Source: Porphyromonadaceae bacterium UBA7332 (GTDB lineage Bacteria; Bacteroidota; Bacteroidia; Bacteroidales; UBA7332). Taken from it: 64,000 nucleotides of DNA. Made by a program: the position numbers and the translations under genes. Numbering within the stretch: position 1 is the first letter of the stretch; each line of letters starts with the position of its first letter. Below the pieces are notes generated by a model that worked only from the letters and a program-made list of their open reading frames with translations, was not told the origin of the DNA and made no database searches. The DNA lies in the NCBI GenBank assembly GCA_002471225.1, contig DKPO01000031.1, forward strand, positions 125,232-189,231, given 5' to 3'. Below are positions 33,478 through 41,663 of this stretch, piece after piece.

Positions 33478-34713
33478 ATGAATATGAGTTACCAAACTGC
33501 AATATTGTCGAATGGACTTAGGATCATTCATCAACATACAGATTCACCCGTAACCTATTGTGGCTTTGCCATCAATGCAGGTACGCGCGATGAATTAAAT
33601 GACGAAAAAGGAATGGCTCACTTTGTTGAGCATATGATTTTTAAAGGGACCAAGAAAAGAAAATCATACCATATCATAAACCGGATGGAGGTAGTCGGTG
33701 GAGAGTTAAACGCTTATACCTCTAAAGAAGAGACGTTGGTTTACTCCATTTTTCCGGCAAAAGAACTGGCAAGAGCAGTAGACCTGCTTGCAGATCTGGT
33801 TTTTAATTCGGTTTTTCCTGAAAAAGAGTTAGATAAAGAAGTTGAAATAGTAATTGATGAAATTAATTCATATAAAGATAATCCGTCTGAGCTCATTTTT
33901 GATGAATTCGAAAATATCTTATTTCAGGGACATGAGTTAGGACGTAATATATTAGGTGACGAGGAGTCTCTTGAATCTTTCGGTTCAGATAGCTGTAAGC
34001 GGTTTATTCAGCGCCTTTATAAGCCATCCAATATGATTTTCTTTTCGATGGGGAATAATTCAATAGATCAGGTTATCCGTTACCTGGAGAAAAGTATTCC
34101 GGCTTTAGAAAATGATGAATCAGCGATTATTAATAGAAAGAGTTTATCGGATCTTCCATTGAAAGAACAGGTTGTTAATATGGAAATGGATACGAATCAG
34201 GCTCATGTTATGATCGGATGTAAGTGTTATGATATATATGATGATAAGCGATCAGCTCTTTATCTTATGAATAATATTTTAGGTGGTCCGGGTATGAATA
34301 GCCGATTGAATGTTTCTTTACGCGAGAAGAGGGGTATTGCTTATTCCGTAGAATCTAATCTGACTCCTTATACGGATACAGGTGTCTTTGCAATTTACTT
34401 TGGAACAGATATTAAGAAGTATAAAAAAGGAATACAGTTAGCTACGAAAGAGCTTGAAATCATGCGAAATAATGCACTGACAGCTCAGCAATTAGAAGCA
34501 GCTAAAAAGCAATTATATGGTCAGTTGATTGTATCTAACGAGAATAAAGAAAATCTGGCCCTCGGAATGGGTAAAGCCTTTTTGAGATATAATACCTATC
34601 ATAATCTTGATGAAATTAAAGAGCGGATAGCGAAGGTCTCAACGGAGCAACTCCAATATATCGCGAATGATTTATTTGCCGAAGAAAAATTATTGACTTT
34701 AGTCATTAAATAA
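33478..34713 (+). CDS. M16-family zinc peptidase
   Basis: 411 residues, the single-domain-pair size of bacterial PqqL/processing-peptidase-like proteins. The inverted zinc motif HxxEH is at 48-52 (AHFVEHMIFKGT), with the third ligand Glu in the EIVIDEINSYKDNP region near residue 125. The second half has SRLNVSLREKRGIAYSVES, the substrate-pocket R/Y region. No signal peptide is visible, so it is probably cytoplasmic. The natural substrate is unknown. The start may be 33478 or the ATG at 33484. It is followed 21 bp later by a comM-like gene. Confidence 0.93.
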   Translation: MNMSYQTAILSNGLRIIHQHTDSPVTYCGFAINAGTRDELNDEKGMAHFVEHMIFKGTKKRKSYHIINRMEVVGGELNAYTSKEETLVYSIFPAKELARAVDLLADLVFNSVFPEKELDKEVEIVIDEINSYKDNPSELIFDEFENILFQGHELGRNILGDEESLESFGSDSCKRFIQRLYKPSNMIFFSMGNNSIDQVIRYLEKSIPALENDESAIINRKSLSDLPLKEQVVNMEMDTNQAHVMIGCKCYDIYDDKRSALYLMNNILGGPGMNSRLNVSLREKRGIAYSVESNLTPYTDTGVFAIYFGTDIKKYKKGIQLATKELEIMRNNALTAQQLEAAKKQLYGQLIVSNENKENLALGMGKAFLRYNTYHNLDEIKERIAKVSTEQLQYIANDLFAEEKLLTLVIK

Positions 34714-34734
34714 GTTAACGTTAAATCTGATATC

Positions 34735-36273
34735 ATGTTAATAAAAGCATTTGCAGCTGCCGTCCACGGAGTGGACGCTACGGTTGTGACGATAGAGGTA
34801 AATTGTACACAAGGAGTAAAATTCTTTTTGGTAGGACTTCCGGATAATTCGGTAAAAGAAAGCCATGAAAGGATTGTTTCTGCTCTTCAGGTTAATGGTA
34901 TAAAATTCCCCCGAAAACAAATAGTCGTCAATATGGCTCCCGCTGATATAAAAAAAGAAGGGGCAGCATATGATCTTCCTTTAGGTATTGGTATTCTGGC
35001 TGCGGCTGAATTAATAAAAGCTGATAAACTAACAGACTATATGATGATGGGTGAGTTATCTCTGAATGGCGATCTTCAACCAGTCAGAGGTGTTTTGCCG
35101 ATTGCGATTAAAGCCAGAGAATTGGGATTTAAAGGATTGATTCTTCCTATGCAGAATGCTTCGGAAGCAGCAGTTGTCAATAATCTGGATGTTTTAGGTG
35201 TATCAAATATTAAAGAGGTCATAGATTTTTTTAATGAAGAAACGGAACTTAAACCTACAGAAGTAGATACTCGAAAAGAGTTTTATATCAGACAGGATCA
35301 GTTCGATTTCGATTTCTCTGAGGTAAAAGGTCAGGAAACGGTTAAGCGCGCATTGGAAGTTGCAGCGGCAGGTGGACACAACCTGATTATGATTGGTCCT
35401 CCCGGAGCAGGTAAATCAATGATGGCAAAAAGAGTTCCTTCTATTCTTCCCCCACTCACACTGCATGAAAGTCTCGAGACTACAAAAATTCATAGCGTTG
35501 CCGGCAAAATTACTCGTGGAACATCCTTGATTGCTCAACGTCCTTTCCGGGCTCCACATCATACGATTTCTTCCGCAGCCCTCGTTGGTGGAGGCTCCTA
35601 TCCTCAGCCGGGAGAAATATCTTTGGCTCATAATGGTGTCTTATTTCTGGATGAATTGCCTGAATTTAGCCGAACAGTCCTTGAAGTAATGCGACAACCG
35701 CTTGAAGATAGGAAGATATGTATTTCAAGAGCTAAATCAACGATTGAATATCCCGCAGGAATGATGCTAATTGCTTCTATGAATCCTTGTCCTTGTGGTT
35801 ATTATAATCATCCGAATAAAGATTGTGTTTGTTTACCCGGAATGGTACAGAAATACCTGAATAAGATTTCGGGACCCTTATTAGATAGGATTGATATACA
35901 TATTGAAATCGTGCCGGTGCCGTTTGAAAAAATTTCAGATACAAGACCCTCTGAATCAAGTTATGAAATAAGAAGAAGAGTGATTCAAGCTCGTAAGATA
36001 CAGGAAGAAAGATTTAAGGACGTTCCGCATATTCATTGTAATGCGCAAATGAATACACGGCAGCTCAATGAGTATGCTTTGCCGGATAAAGAAGGGTTAG
36101 AACGACTAAAAACAGCTATGGATGTTTTTAATCTTTCAGCCCGGGCATATGATCGGATTCTAAAGGTTGCGAGAACAATTGCTGATCTGGATGCTTCAGA
36201 TAAAGTTTTAACATCACATATTTCAGAAGCAATTAATTATCGCAATTTAGACAGGAATAGCTGGATGGGATAA
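34735..36273 (+). CDS. comM: YifB/ComM-family Mg-chelatase-like AAA+ ATPase
   Basis: 512 residues, as usual for ComM. The N-terminal Lon-like domain (residues 1-170) is followed by a ChlI-type AAA+ module: Walker A GPPGAGKSMMAKR near 221-233, Walker B LFLDELPEF near 305, a zinc-like cysteine cluster NPCPCGYYNHPNKDC and the C-terminal Mg-chelatase helical domain. ComM is a hexameric helicase that promotes branch migration during natural transformation; a role in DNA uptake or recombination here is inferred from the family. It ends at a strong terminator. Confidence 0.93.
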   Translation: MLIKAFAAAVHGVDATVVTIEVNCTQGVKFFLVGLPDNSVKESHERIVSALQVNGIKFPRKQIVVNMAPADIKKEGAAYDLPLGIGILAAAELIKADKLTDYMMMGELSLNGDLQPVRGVLPIAIKARELGFKGLILPMQNASEAAVVNNLDVLGVSNIKEVIDFFNEETELKPTEVDTRKEFYIRQDQFDFDFSEVKGQETVKRALEVAAAGGHNLIMIGPPGAGKSMMAKRVPSILPPLTLHESLETTKIHSVAGKITRGTSLIAQRPFRAPHHTISSAALVGGGSYPQPGEISLAHNGVLFLDELPEFSRTVLEVMRQPLEDRKICISRAKSTIEYPAGMMLIASMNPCPCGYYNHPNKDCVCLPGMVQKYLNKISGPLLDRIDIHIEIVPVPFEKISDTRPSESSYEIRRRVIQARKIQEERFKDVPHIHCNAQMNTRQLNEYALPDKEGLERLKTAMDVFNLSARAYDRILKVARTIADLDASDKVLTSHISEAINYRNLDRNSWMG

Positions 36274-36276
36274 ATA

Positions 36277-36314
36277 AAATACGGATAACTGTCAGAAAAC
36301 AGTTATCCGTATTT
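36277..36314. terminator. Bidirectional terminator
   Basis: AAATACGGATAACTGT (36277-36292) pairs perfectly with ACAGTTATCCGTATTT (36299-36314) between the comM-like gene and the convergent GH16 gene. Confidence 0.9.
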
Positions 36315-36320
36315 ATTATA

Positions 36321-37121
36321 TTATTTATTTGCTTCAGGCTGTAAAAACTTCTCAGGTAGTTCATAGAATTTAACCCAGTCAATTTCCATCTCCACAGGTA
36401 ATTGAGCTTTATCAAAAGGACCTACCCAACTGCCACCAAGCTGCATATCTATAAGTAAATAATAAGGTGTGTTGAAAGGCCATTGTCCTTTTTCTGAGGT
36501 CTCAATTTTAGGATAAGCGAAAGTTCTGTTATCATTAATGAAGAAAACCACAGAATCCGGATACCAATCTATACGATAAGTATTATACTCATTCATTTTG
36601 ATCGCACCTATACTGCCTTTTGGCGGATTCTCGTTTTGTAATACATAAGTATAATATGAATGCACCGTTTGATAAGCAATTGTATCAAAGTTAAGATGTT
36701 CCATGATGTCAATCTCTCCGGCATCCGGCCATTTCCCTTCTTCAGGTAACATCCAGATAGCAGGCCATGCACCTTGAGCGCTTTGCAATTTTGCAGAGAC
36801 TTCTACTCTACCATATTTTTGAGCAAATTTATCTTTAGTGAAAACACCTCCTGTCACAACAGGTGCTGTGTCTTGAGGATTTTGATTAACCATTCCTCTT
36901 AAGATAAGATTTCCGTTTTTTACTTCATACAATGAGTCTCCGAAAGACATATGTCTGTTCCAGTCAGATCCTCCACGTGGAATTTTGCTCCATTTAGTTG
37001 TGTCTAAGCTATTGCCATTGAAATCCTCTTGCCAGGAAAGTTTCCATTCATTCTCTGGTTTGGGGCAACAGGCACTTAAAGTGCATAAAGCGACTGTCAA
37101 GAACATTGGTATTCTTTTCAT
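36321..37121 (-). CDS. Glycoside hydrolase family 16 lipoprotein (beta-glucanase-like)
   Basis: 266 residues with a lipoprotein signal (lipobox LSAC, cysteine 18). The GH16 active-site motif is GEIDIMEH: E136 nucleophile and E141 acid/base. Flanking GAWPAIWMLPEE and the closing MEIDWVKFYE are standard. It is predicted to cleave beta-1,3 or beta-1,3/1,4 glucans (laminarin or lichenin type) at the cell surface or periplasm. No SusCD pair is adjacent, so it is not part of a classical utilisation locus. It is monocistronic. Confidence 0.93.
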   Translation of the reverse strand: MKRIPMFLTVALCTLSACCPKPENEWKLSWQEDFNGNSLDTTKWSKIPRGGSDWNRHMSFGDSLYEVKNGNLILRGMVNQNPQDTAPVVTGGVFTKDKFAQKYGRVEVSAKLQSAQGAWPAIWMLPEEGKWPDAGEIDIMEHLNFDTIAYQTVHSYYTYVLQNENPPKGSIGAIKMNEYNTYRIDWYPDSVVFFINDNRTFAYPKIETSEKGQWPFNTPYYLLIDMQLGGSWVGPFDKAQLPVEMEIDWVKFYELPEKFLQPEANK

Positions 37122-37188
37122 GTGTGGTAAATTTTGTTCTGTGTTAATAAATAGAATTTAAATTTGTCCGAAAGATACAAAAAACTAA

Positions 37189-37641
37189 TTATTTAAAAAG
37201 TAAGGTATAGGATTTATCCTCTATCAGCTCATTTAGAGATCCGTACTTATTAATGTAACCAATTATTAGTTTATGGCTAATTTCTATAATCCACCTGTTG
37301 CGGAGCATTGCTCTGTGACCTGTAATCAAAACATGATCGGTAGGGAATGGAGAAACAATAAGAATGCGGTTTTCGCGAACTGCATTTTCTACGGAATCCG
37401 CTAATTTATCGGGAATACCTCTCGCTAAAACCCAGATAAACGGCTCTTTTTCCTCTAATAAAATCTGCATGAATTCTTTCTCTATAAACGAATGTCCGGG
37501 TGTTATAAAGATCTCATGATGCTCTGTTTGACGTAATAATGGTGTGAGCATATCACGGCAAAAGAAAGGTATTGTATGTGAACTCATAAACGCAATGAAT
37601 TTGCGATTTAACAGGCTCATATTTCCATGGTAGTATAGCAT
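37189..37641 (-). CDS. Small DprA/SMF-like Rossmann protein, unknown
   Basis: 150 residues. The pattern GNMSLLNRKFIAFMSSH at the start, a central ILLEEKEPFIWVLARGIPD block and the later AMLRNRWIIEISHKLIIGYI followed by GSL resemble the order of the DprA/SMF fold, where GSR, GxxxxP and RNRIIxGLS occur, but the match is remote. It might be a truncated or highly diverged DprA-like nucleotide-binding protein. It lies divergent from the PHP-like gene and near the comM-like gene, which would fit DNA uptake, but this is conjecture. Confidence 0.6.
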   Translation of the reverse strand: MLYYHGNMSLLNRKFIAFMSSHTIPFFCRDMLTPLLRQTEHHEIFITPGHSFIEKEFMQILLEEKEPFIWVLARGIPDKLADSVENAVRENRILIVSPFPTDHVLITGHRAMLRNRWIIEISHKLIIGYINKYGSLNELIEDKSYTLLFK

Positions 37642-37688
37642 AACTTATCTAATTAATGTTCAGAGGGAAAAATCTAAGGAATCTTTCT

Positions 37689-37696
37689 TATCTTTG
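37689..37696 (+). promoter_or_regulatory. -7 box upstream of the PHP-like gene
   Basis: TATCTTTG fits TAnnTTTG, 45 nt before the start codon at 37741. Confidence 0.5.
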
Positions 37697-37740
37697 AACG
37701 CAAAATAGCGAATTTGTATTGAGATTTCAAAGTAACGAGT

Positions 37741-38952
37741 ATGAAAAAAATATTCCTTATATTATTTGTCAAAATACCCTTGATTATCCTGTTGCTGGCT
37801 ACCACAATCGGATCATCTTTTTATCTGTTCTCACCAATTTATAATTTTGAAGAACCAAGTCCTTTTGCAGGATCAAAAATATATAATCCTTATGGGGCTA
37901 TTGACTCGACCCAATGGAAACGAGCAAACTTTCATGCACATCACCGAATGTGGGGTGGAGTTACTAACGGAGGATGTTCCGAGGAAGAATTATTAAAGGC
38001 ATACAATGGTTTAAATTACGATTTTATCGGAATTTCGAACTATCAGCATATGACTGATTACAATAAAGGAACAGAATTTTATCTGCCGGTTTACGAACAT
38101 GGATGGGGTATTGCTAAATTTCATCAACTTGTATTCGGTGCAGAGAAAGTAACATGGAAGGAATATCCATTCTTTATGGGACTTTCTGAAAAACAAAATA
38201 TACTGAACCATGTTCATGAAGGTGCTGATCTGATTGTTTTTAATCATCCTCGTTTTACGCGTGGTTTGAAGAAAGAGGATATGCGTTATCTTACAGGTTA
38301 CAATATGATTGAAGCTGTTAGTGGAATGGCTTCAAGTGCGGATTTATGGGATGAGGCATTATCATCGGGACATGCTTCATTTATTGTTGCCAATGATGAC
38401 TCTCATAATATTAACAAGTTATATCAGTTAGCACGGAATGTGACGTTTGTTAATGTCAATTCGACTAAATATACGGATTTGGTTGACGCGTTGAAACGGG
38501 GATCTACTTATGGGCTTAAAGTTCCTAATTTTGGTGATGGCGACTGGAATATTAAAAAGGCTCAGAATGATTCACTACCTCGTCCGTTAGAAATAGCATT
38601 TACTAATGACACCTTACGAATTCAATTAGACCAGAAGGCTGACTCTATTCGTGTCATCGGACAGGGTGGAAATGCAAAATTAGTAGCGAAAGATACGGCT
38701 TACATTGAGTATGTTATGCAGCCGGAAGATACATATATTCGTACAGAGGCACGTTTTGCGAACGGAGTGGATATGTATTTCAATCCATTATTCCGTTATA
38801 CAGGGGATCAACCGTTAGCTACGCAAGTGTTGGCTCACTATTCTTTTGTGAAGACGTTGTTATATTCATTTGTTTGGTTATTAGCTATTTTGCTACAATT
38901 ATTCTTGTTATATAAAGTGATTGCTTTTCCAATCAATTCGAAAAGAAGATAA
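37741..38952 (+). CDS. Membrane-anchored PHP-like metal-dependent phosphoesterase
   Basis: 403 residues. An N-terminal membrane segment (about residues 8-28) and a C-terminal one (about 372-396) bracket an extracytoplasmic domain. The PHP-type metal motif NFHAHH is at 63-68. YDFIGISNYQHM, FNHPRFTRG and NDDSHN provide the expected further ligands. PHP domains hydrolyse phosphoesters using several metal ions; the target here is unknown. The next gene, 6 bp downstream, is a lipoprotein with a thioredoxin-like fold, so the two are probably one operon. Confidence 0.8.
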   Translation: MKKIFLILFVKIPLIILLLATTIGSSFYLFSPIYNFEEPSPFAGSKIYNPYGAIDSTQWKRANFHAHHRMWGGVTNGGCSEEELLKAYNGLNYDFIGISNYQHMTDYNKGTEFYLPVYEHGWGIAKFHQLVFGAEKVTWKEYPFFMGLSEKQNILNHVHEGADLIVFNHPRFTRGLKKEDMRYLTGYNMIEAVSGMASSADLWDEALSSGHASFIVANDDSHNINKLYQLARNVTFVNVNSTKYTDLVDALKRGSTYGLKVPNFGDGDWNIKKAQNDSLPRPLEIAFTNDTLRIQLDQKADSIRVIGQGGNAKLVAKDTAYIEYVMQPEDTYIRTEARFANGVDMYFNPLFRYTGDQPLATQVLAHYSFVKTLLYSFVWLLAILLQLFLLYKVIAFPINSKRR

Positions 38953-38958
38953 TTAGAT

Positions 38959-40071
38959 ATGATTAAATCGATTCCTGTTTTATTCCTTGCCATCCTTTTG
39001 ACATTGGTAGGATGTGAAGATAGAAAAACATCTAAAACCCCTATAATTTCTGCTGAAATTACAGGATTAACATCAGATGTGGCTTATGTAATGCCAACAT
39101 TTGACAATTCATTTATTTTAGATACTCTGAATATAGTTGACAAAAAACTGACATTCAACTATGTACCGGATACAGCTACACTGGTTACTTTGTTTTGTAA
39201 TGGAATGAAAGATCAGATATCGTTATATATAGATATGAATTCGGCGATTGTTTTGAAAGGCTCTTTCGATAGTCTGCAAATTGAAAATGATTCAATTAAC
39301 AGATCCTGGATTGCTTTTCATAATAAAACGCAGAATTATAAGGATTCTTTAGCAAAACTCGACCAGATTATTCGTGATGCGTATCAAAAGGATACAATGG
39401 ATTTGTTTTTTGAAACAATAAACTCTCCTGAAATAGCGATGATTGACTCCTTGTGGGGTAACGATCTATCCGGATATATTCATGATAACCGAGATAATCC
39501 GACGACATTGCTTGCAATTCAGGAATATCTTGTAGCAACTCAGAATAGTGATTCCATTGTAACCTGGATGAATCAGATGGGTAAATCAACGCAGGGCTTT
39601 GAATTAGATAAGCAACTTCGTAAAATCGCACGAATGCGTAGTATTACACAGGTTGGTTCACGTATGCCTTATCTGAAGTTCACGGATGAAAAAGGAGAAC
39701 TGAAAAATACGGAGCAATTTAAGGATAGCCTTTTGTGCTTATATTTTTATATGAATGATGATCGTTTTACGAAGACGGTTAAAAAGGACTTTGACGGATT
39801 TAAAAAGAAGTTGAAGAAAAAACAGAAAGTCGAGATGTGGGCTGTTTCTTTGGCTAATTCCGAAGATTTATGGAAAGAGATTGTAAAGCAAGATTCTTCT
39901 AAAGTGACCAATTTATATGCATCGGAAGGAGTGTTTACAAAGCAGTTTAAAGATGCAGGAATAGGATCTTTTCCCCTACTGATCGTAATTAATAATAAAT
40001 CAGATATCATTAGTTACAATCAGTATGGAAAGAAATTGGAAGATACTATTTTGAACTATTTTTCAAAATAA
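38959..40071 (+). CDS. DUF4369/thioredoxin-like lipoprotein lacking the CxxC motif
   Basis: 370 residues with a lipobox (LTLVGCE, cysteine 19). The N-terminal part is a DUF4369-like beta domain (ISAEITGLTSDVAYVMP). The C-terminal 130 residues resemble TlpA/AhpC thioredoxin folds (RMPYLKFTDEKGE, LCLYFYMND, FPLLIVINNKSDII), but the CxxC site is replaced by YMND, so it cannot act as a disulfide oxidoreductase by the usual mechanism. It is predicted to be periplasmic and membrane-anchored. Its last 26 bp overlap the convergent wbqC gene. Confidence 0.8.
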   Translation: MIKSIPVLFLAILLTLVGCEDRKTSKTPIISAEITGLTSDVAYVMPTFDNSFILDTLNIVDKKLTFNYVPDTATLVTLFCNGMKDQISLYIDMNSAIVLKGSFDSLQIENDSINRSWIAFHNKTQNYKDSLAKLDQIIRDAYQKDTMDLFFETINSPEIAMIDSLWGNDLSGYIHDNRDNPTTLLAIQEYLVATQNSDSIVTWMNQMGKSTQGFELDKQLRKIARMRSITQVGSRMPYLKFTDEKGELKNTEQFKDSLLCLYFYMNDDRFTKTVKKDFDGFKKKLKKKQKVEMWAVSLANSEDLWKEIVKQDSSKVTNLYASEGVFTKQFKDAGIGSFPLLIVINNKSDIISYNQYGKKLEDTILNYFSK

Positions 40072-40678
40072 GCTGAGCTTCAGGACCCATATTGAATAAT
40101 AAATCAATAATACTTAAATCGGATTGAAATCCAAACTTGTTTTGAAACACCTGATAGTAGGTTTCAAGATGAACTTTGGTTTTCAATTCGATTTCTTTTT
40201 GTGGCTCTGCGAAAGGGCGTAAATCCATAATGGATGGATTAAGCTCTTTTTGGTAGTCACTCGTATATTCAATAACTTTATCTAATTCCAGACTTTGAAA
40301 AATAACTTCTCTCATGGCTTCATTAAAGTCAAGCAAAAACTCGTATCTTTTCTCATATAAAGGACGAAAATCGTCTTGGTAATATTCAAAAAAAGCAGAA
40401 GAGTTGTAAGAGGACCGGATGGCATTCCAGTGTAAGTGTCTCCAGTTACCATGATCTGATATCCGCATATCTTTCATGCAGGGCTTACGCACAGATGCTT
40501 TTTCGATTGGAATTGTCAATGGCATAATACCATTGGCTGAGGCTATTTCACATCGGTTTCGGAAGCTTTGTTTGACATAATGTTCCTGAGTCTCTATAAG
40601 TATTTTTTCAGCATGAAAGGCTAAAATATAATGAGCAACAGGAGCTAAATATTCAGATTGCAAACAGATAGTTGTCAT
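40046..40678 (-). CDS. wbqC: WbqC family protein
   Basis: 210 residues. WbqC-type proteins begin with a conserved QSEYLAPVAHY-like segment, carry QSFRNRCEIASANG (the RN binding block) and GNWRHLHWNAIRSSYNSSAFF, and end in short hydrophobic helices; all are present. The family occurs in polysaccharide clusters and in Bacteroidota next to signal peptidase genes. Its biochemical role is not firmly known. It is the last gene of the dapB-lepB-lepB-wbqC run (13 bp after the second lepB). The 3' end overlaps the thioredoxin-like gene in a palindromic stretch. Confidence 0.9.
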   Translation of the reverse strand: MTTICLQSEYLAPVAHYILAFHAEKILIETQEHYVKQSFRNRCEIASANGIMPLTIPIEKASVRKPCMKDMRISDHGNWRHLHWNAIRSSYNSSAFFEYYQDDFRPLYEKRYEFLLDFNEAMREVIFQSLELDKVIEYTSDYQKELNPSIMDLRPFAEPQKEIELKTKVHLETYYQVFQNKFGFQSDLSIIDLLFNMGPEAQLILKNSSK

Positions 40679-40691
40679 TTTAAAATTCAGT

Positions 40692-41663
40692 TTAATTTAA
40701 TTGTTTGAACCATTCATTATTCCGGCTTTTCCAAACCATCGGAATTTTACCGATCAGATGCGTTTCAGGAACGAATCCGAAACTACGGGAATCTTCTGCG
40801 ATCTCTGGGTTGTCAGACATCATCCAGTAATAATTTTGTTTAAAGGTTACAAAGTATTTAGGTTTCCCGTTCAGAATCAAAGTACTGTCAGCAGATATCT
40901 TTGCACGGGGAAGTTCATAGTTAAGAATGATATCTTTATACTTCATCACATTCTCTTTAGATGCTTCTATACGTACTCCTTCTTTGGGAATAAATAGTTT
41001 CAGATCGTTATGCATCGTTTTGTAAGGTTGCAATGAAGCTTCAAGACCTTTGAAATTTTCGTTTATTTCGTTTATTGACAGAAATACTAAAGCCTTTTCC
41101 TGATCTATTTTACTTATTCTAACCTGTCGGTTTCCTTTTTCAATGCATTCAACGATCGCCTCGCGATCAGCTAAAGGAAAAAGATAAGGTTTGAGTTCAT
41201 TAGCTAAAGGTGTTCTTAATTTTCCATTCAGATAAATATGCCCTTCTTTAATAACGAGTGAATCTCCTGATTTGGCAATGCAGCGACTCAGACAAAGTGG
41301 TTTCTTATCTAACGGCAGCTTTATATATGAACTCCCCGGATGATTAAACAAAATGATATCATTTAAAGATGGGTCTGTTTTAGCTATTCGGTTATAAGTC
41401 AATTGTAGGTAATCCGAATATGAGGGAATCCTCAATATACGAATGGAGTCATACACGAATGGAACTGAAAGTGGAGTTACAGGCAGTCTGAGTCCGTATG
41501 ACCATTTATTTACCCACAAGCGATCACCTTCATAAAGTGTATTTTCCATTTGTCCCGAGGGTACCCGTATGGATTCAAATGCAAAAACTCTGACGAGCCA
41601 TACCAGAATCAGTATGGCTGTCAGAGACTTTATTGTTATTAATTTAAATGACTTATTATCCAT
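40692..41663 (-). CDS. Signal peptidase I paralogue with both catalytic residues substituted
   Basis: 323 residues with one N-terminal membrane segment (about 8-29). S26-family boxes are recognisable: box B is VPSGQMENTL, where the Ser before Met is Gln38; box D is LSRCIAKSGD, where the general-base Lys is Ser126; box E is DSRSFGFVPETHLIGKI. SDN replaces GDN in box E. By comparison the upstream paralogue keeps Ser93 and Lys214. The fold is intact and the frame open, so it is probably a pseudoenzyme or partner protein rather than a decayed gene. It overlaps the upstream gene by 1 bp, so translation is coupled. Confidence 0.88.
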   Translation of the reverse strand: MDNKSFKLITIKSLTAILILVWLVRVFAFESIRVPSGQMENTLYEGDRLWVNKWSYGLRLPVTPLSVPFVYDSIRILRIPSYSDYLQLTYNRIAKTDPSLNDIILFNHPGSSYIKLPLDKKPLCLSRCIAKSGDSLVIKEGHIYLNGKLRTPLANELKPYLFPLADREAIVECIEKGNRQVRISKIDQEKALVFLSINEINENFKGLEASLQPYKTMHNDLKLFIPKEGVRIEASKENVMKYKDIILNYELPRAKISADSTLILNGKPKYFVTFKQNYYWMMSDNPEIAEDSRSFGFVPETHLIGKIPMVWKSRNNEWFKQLN

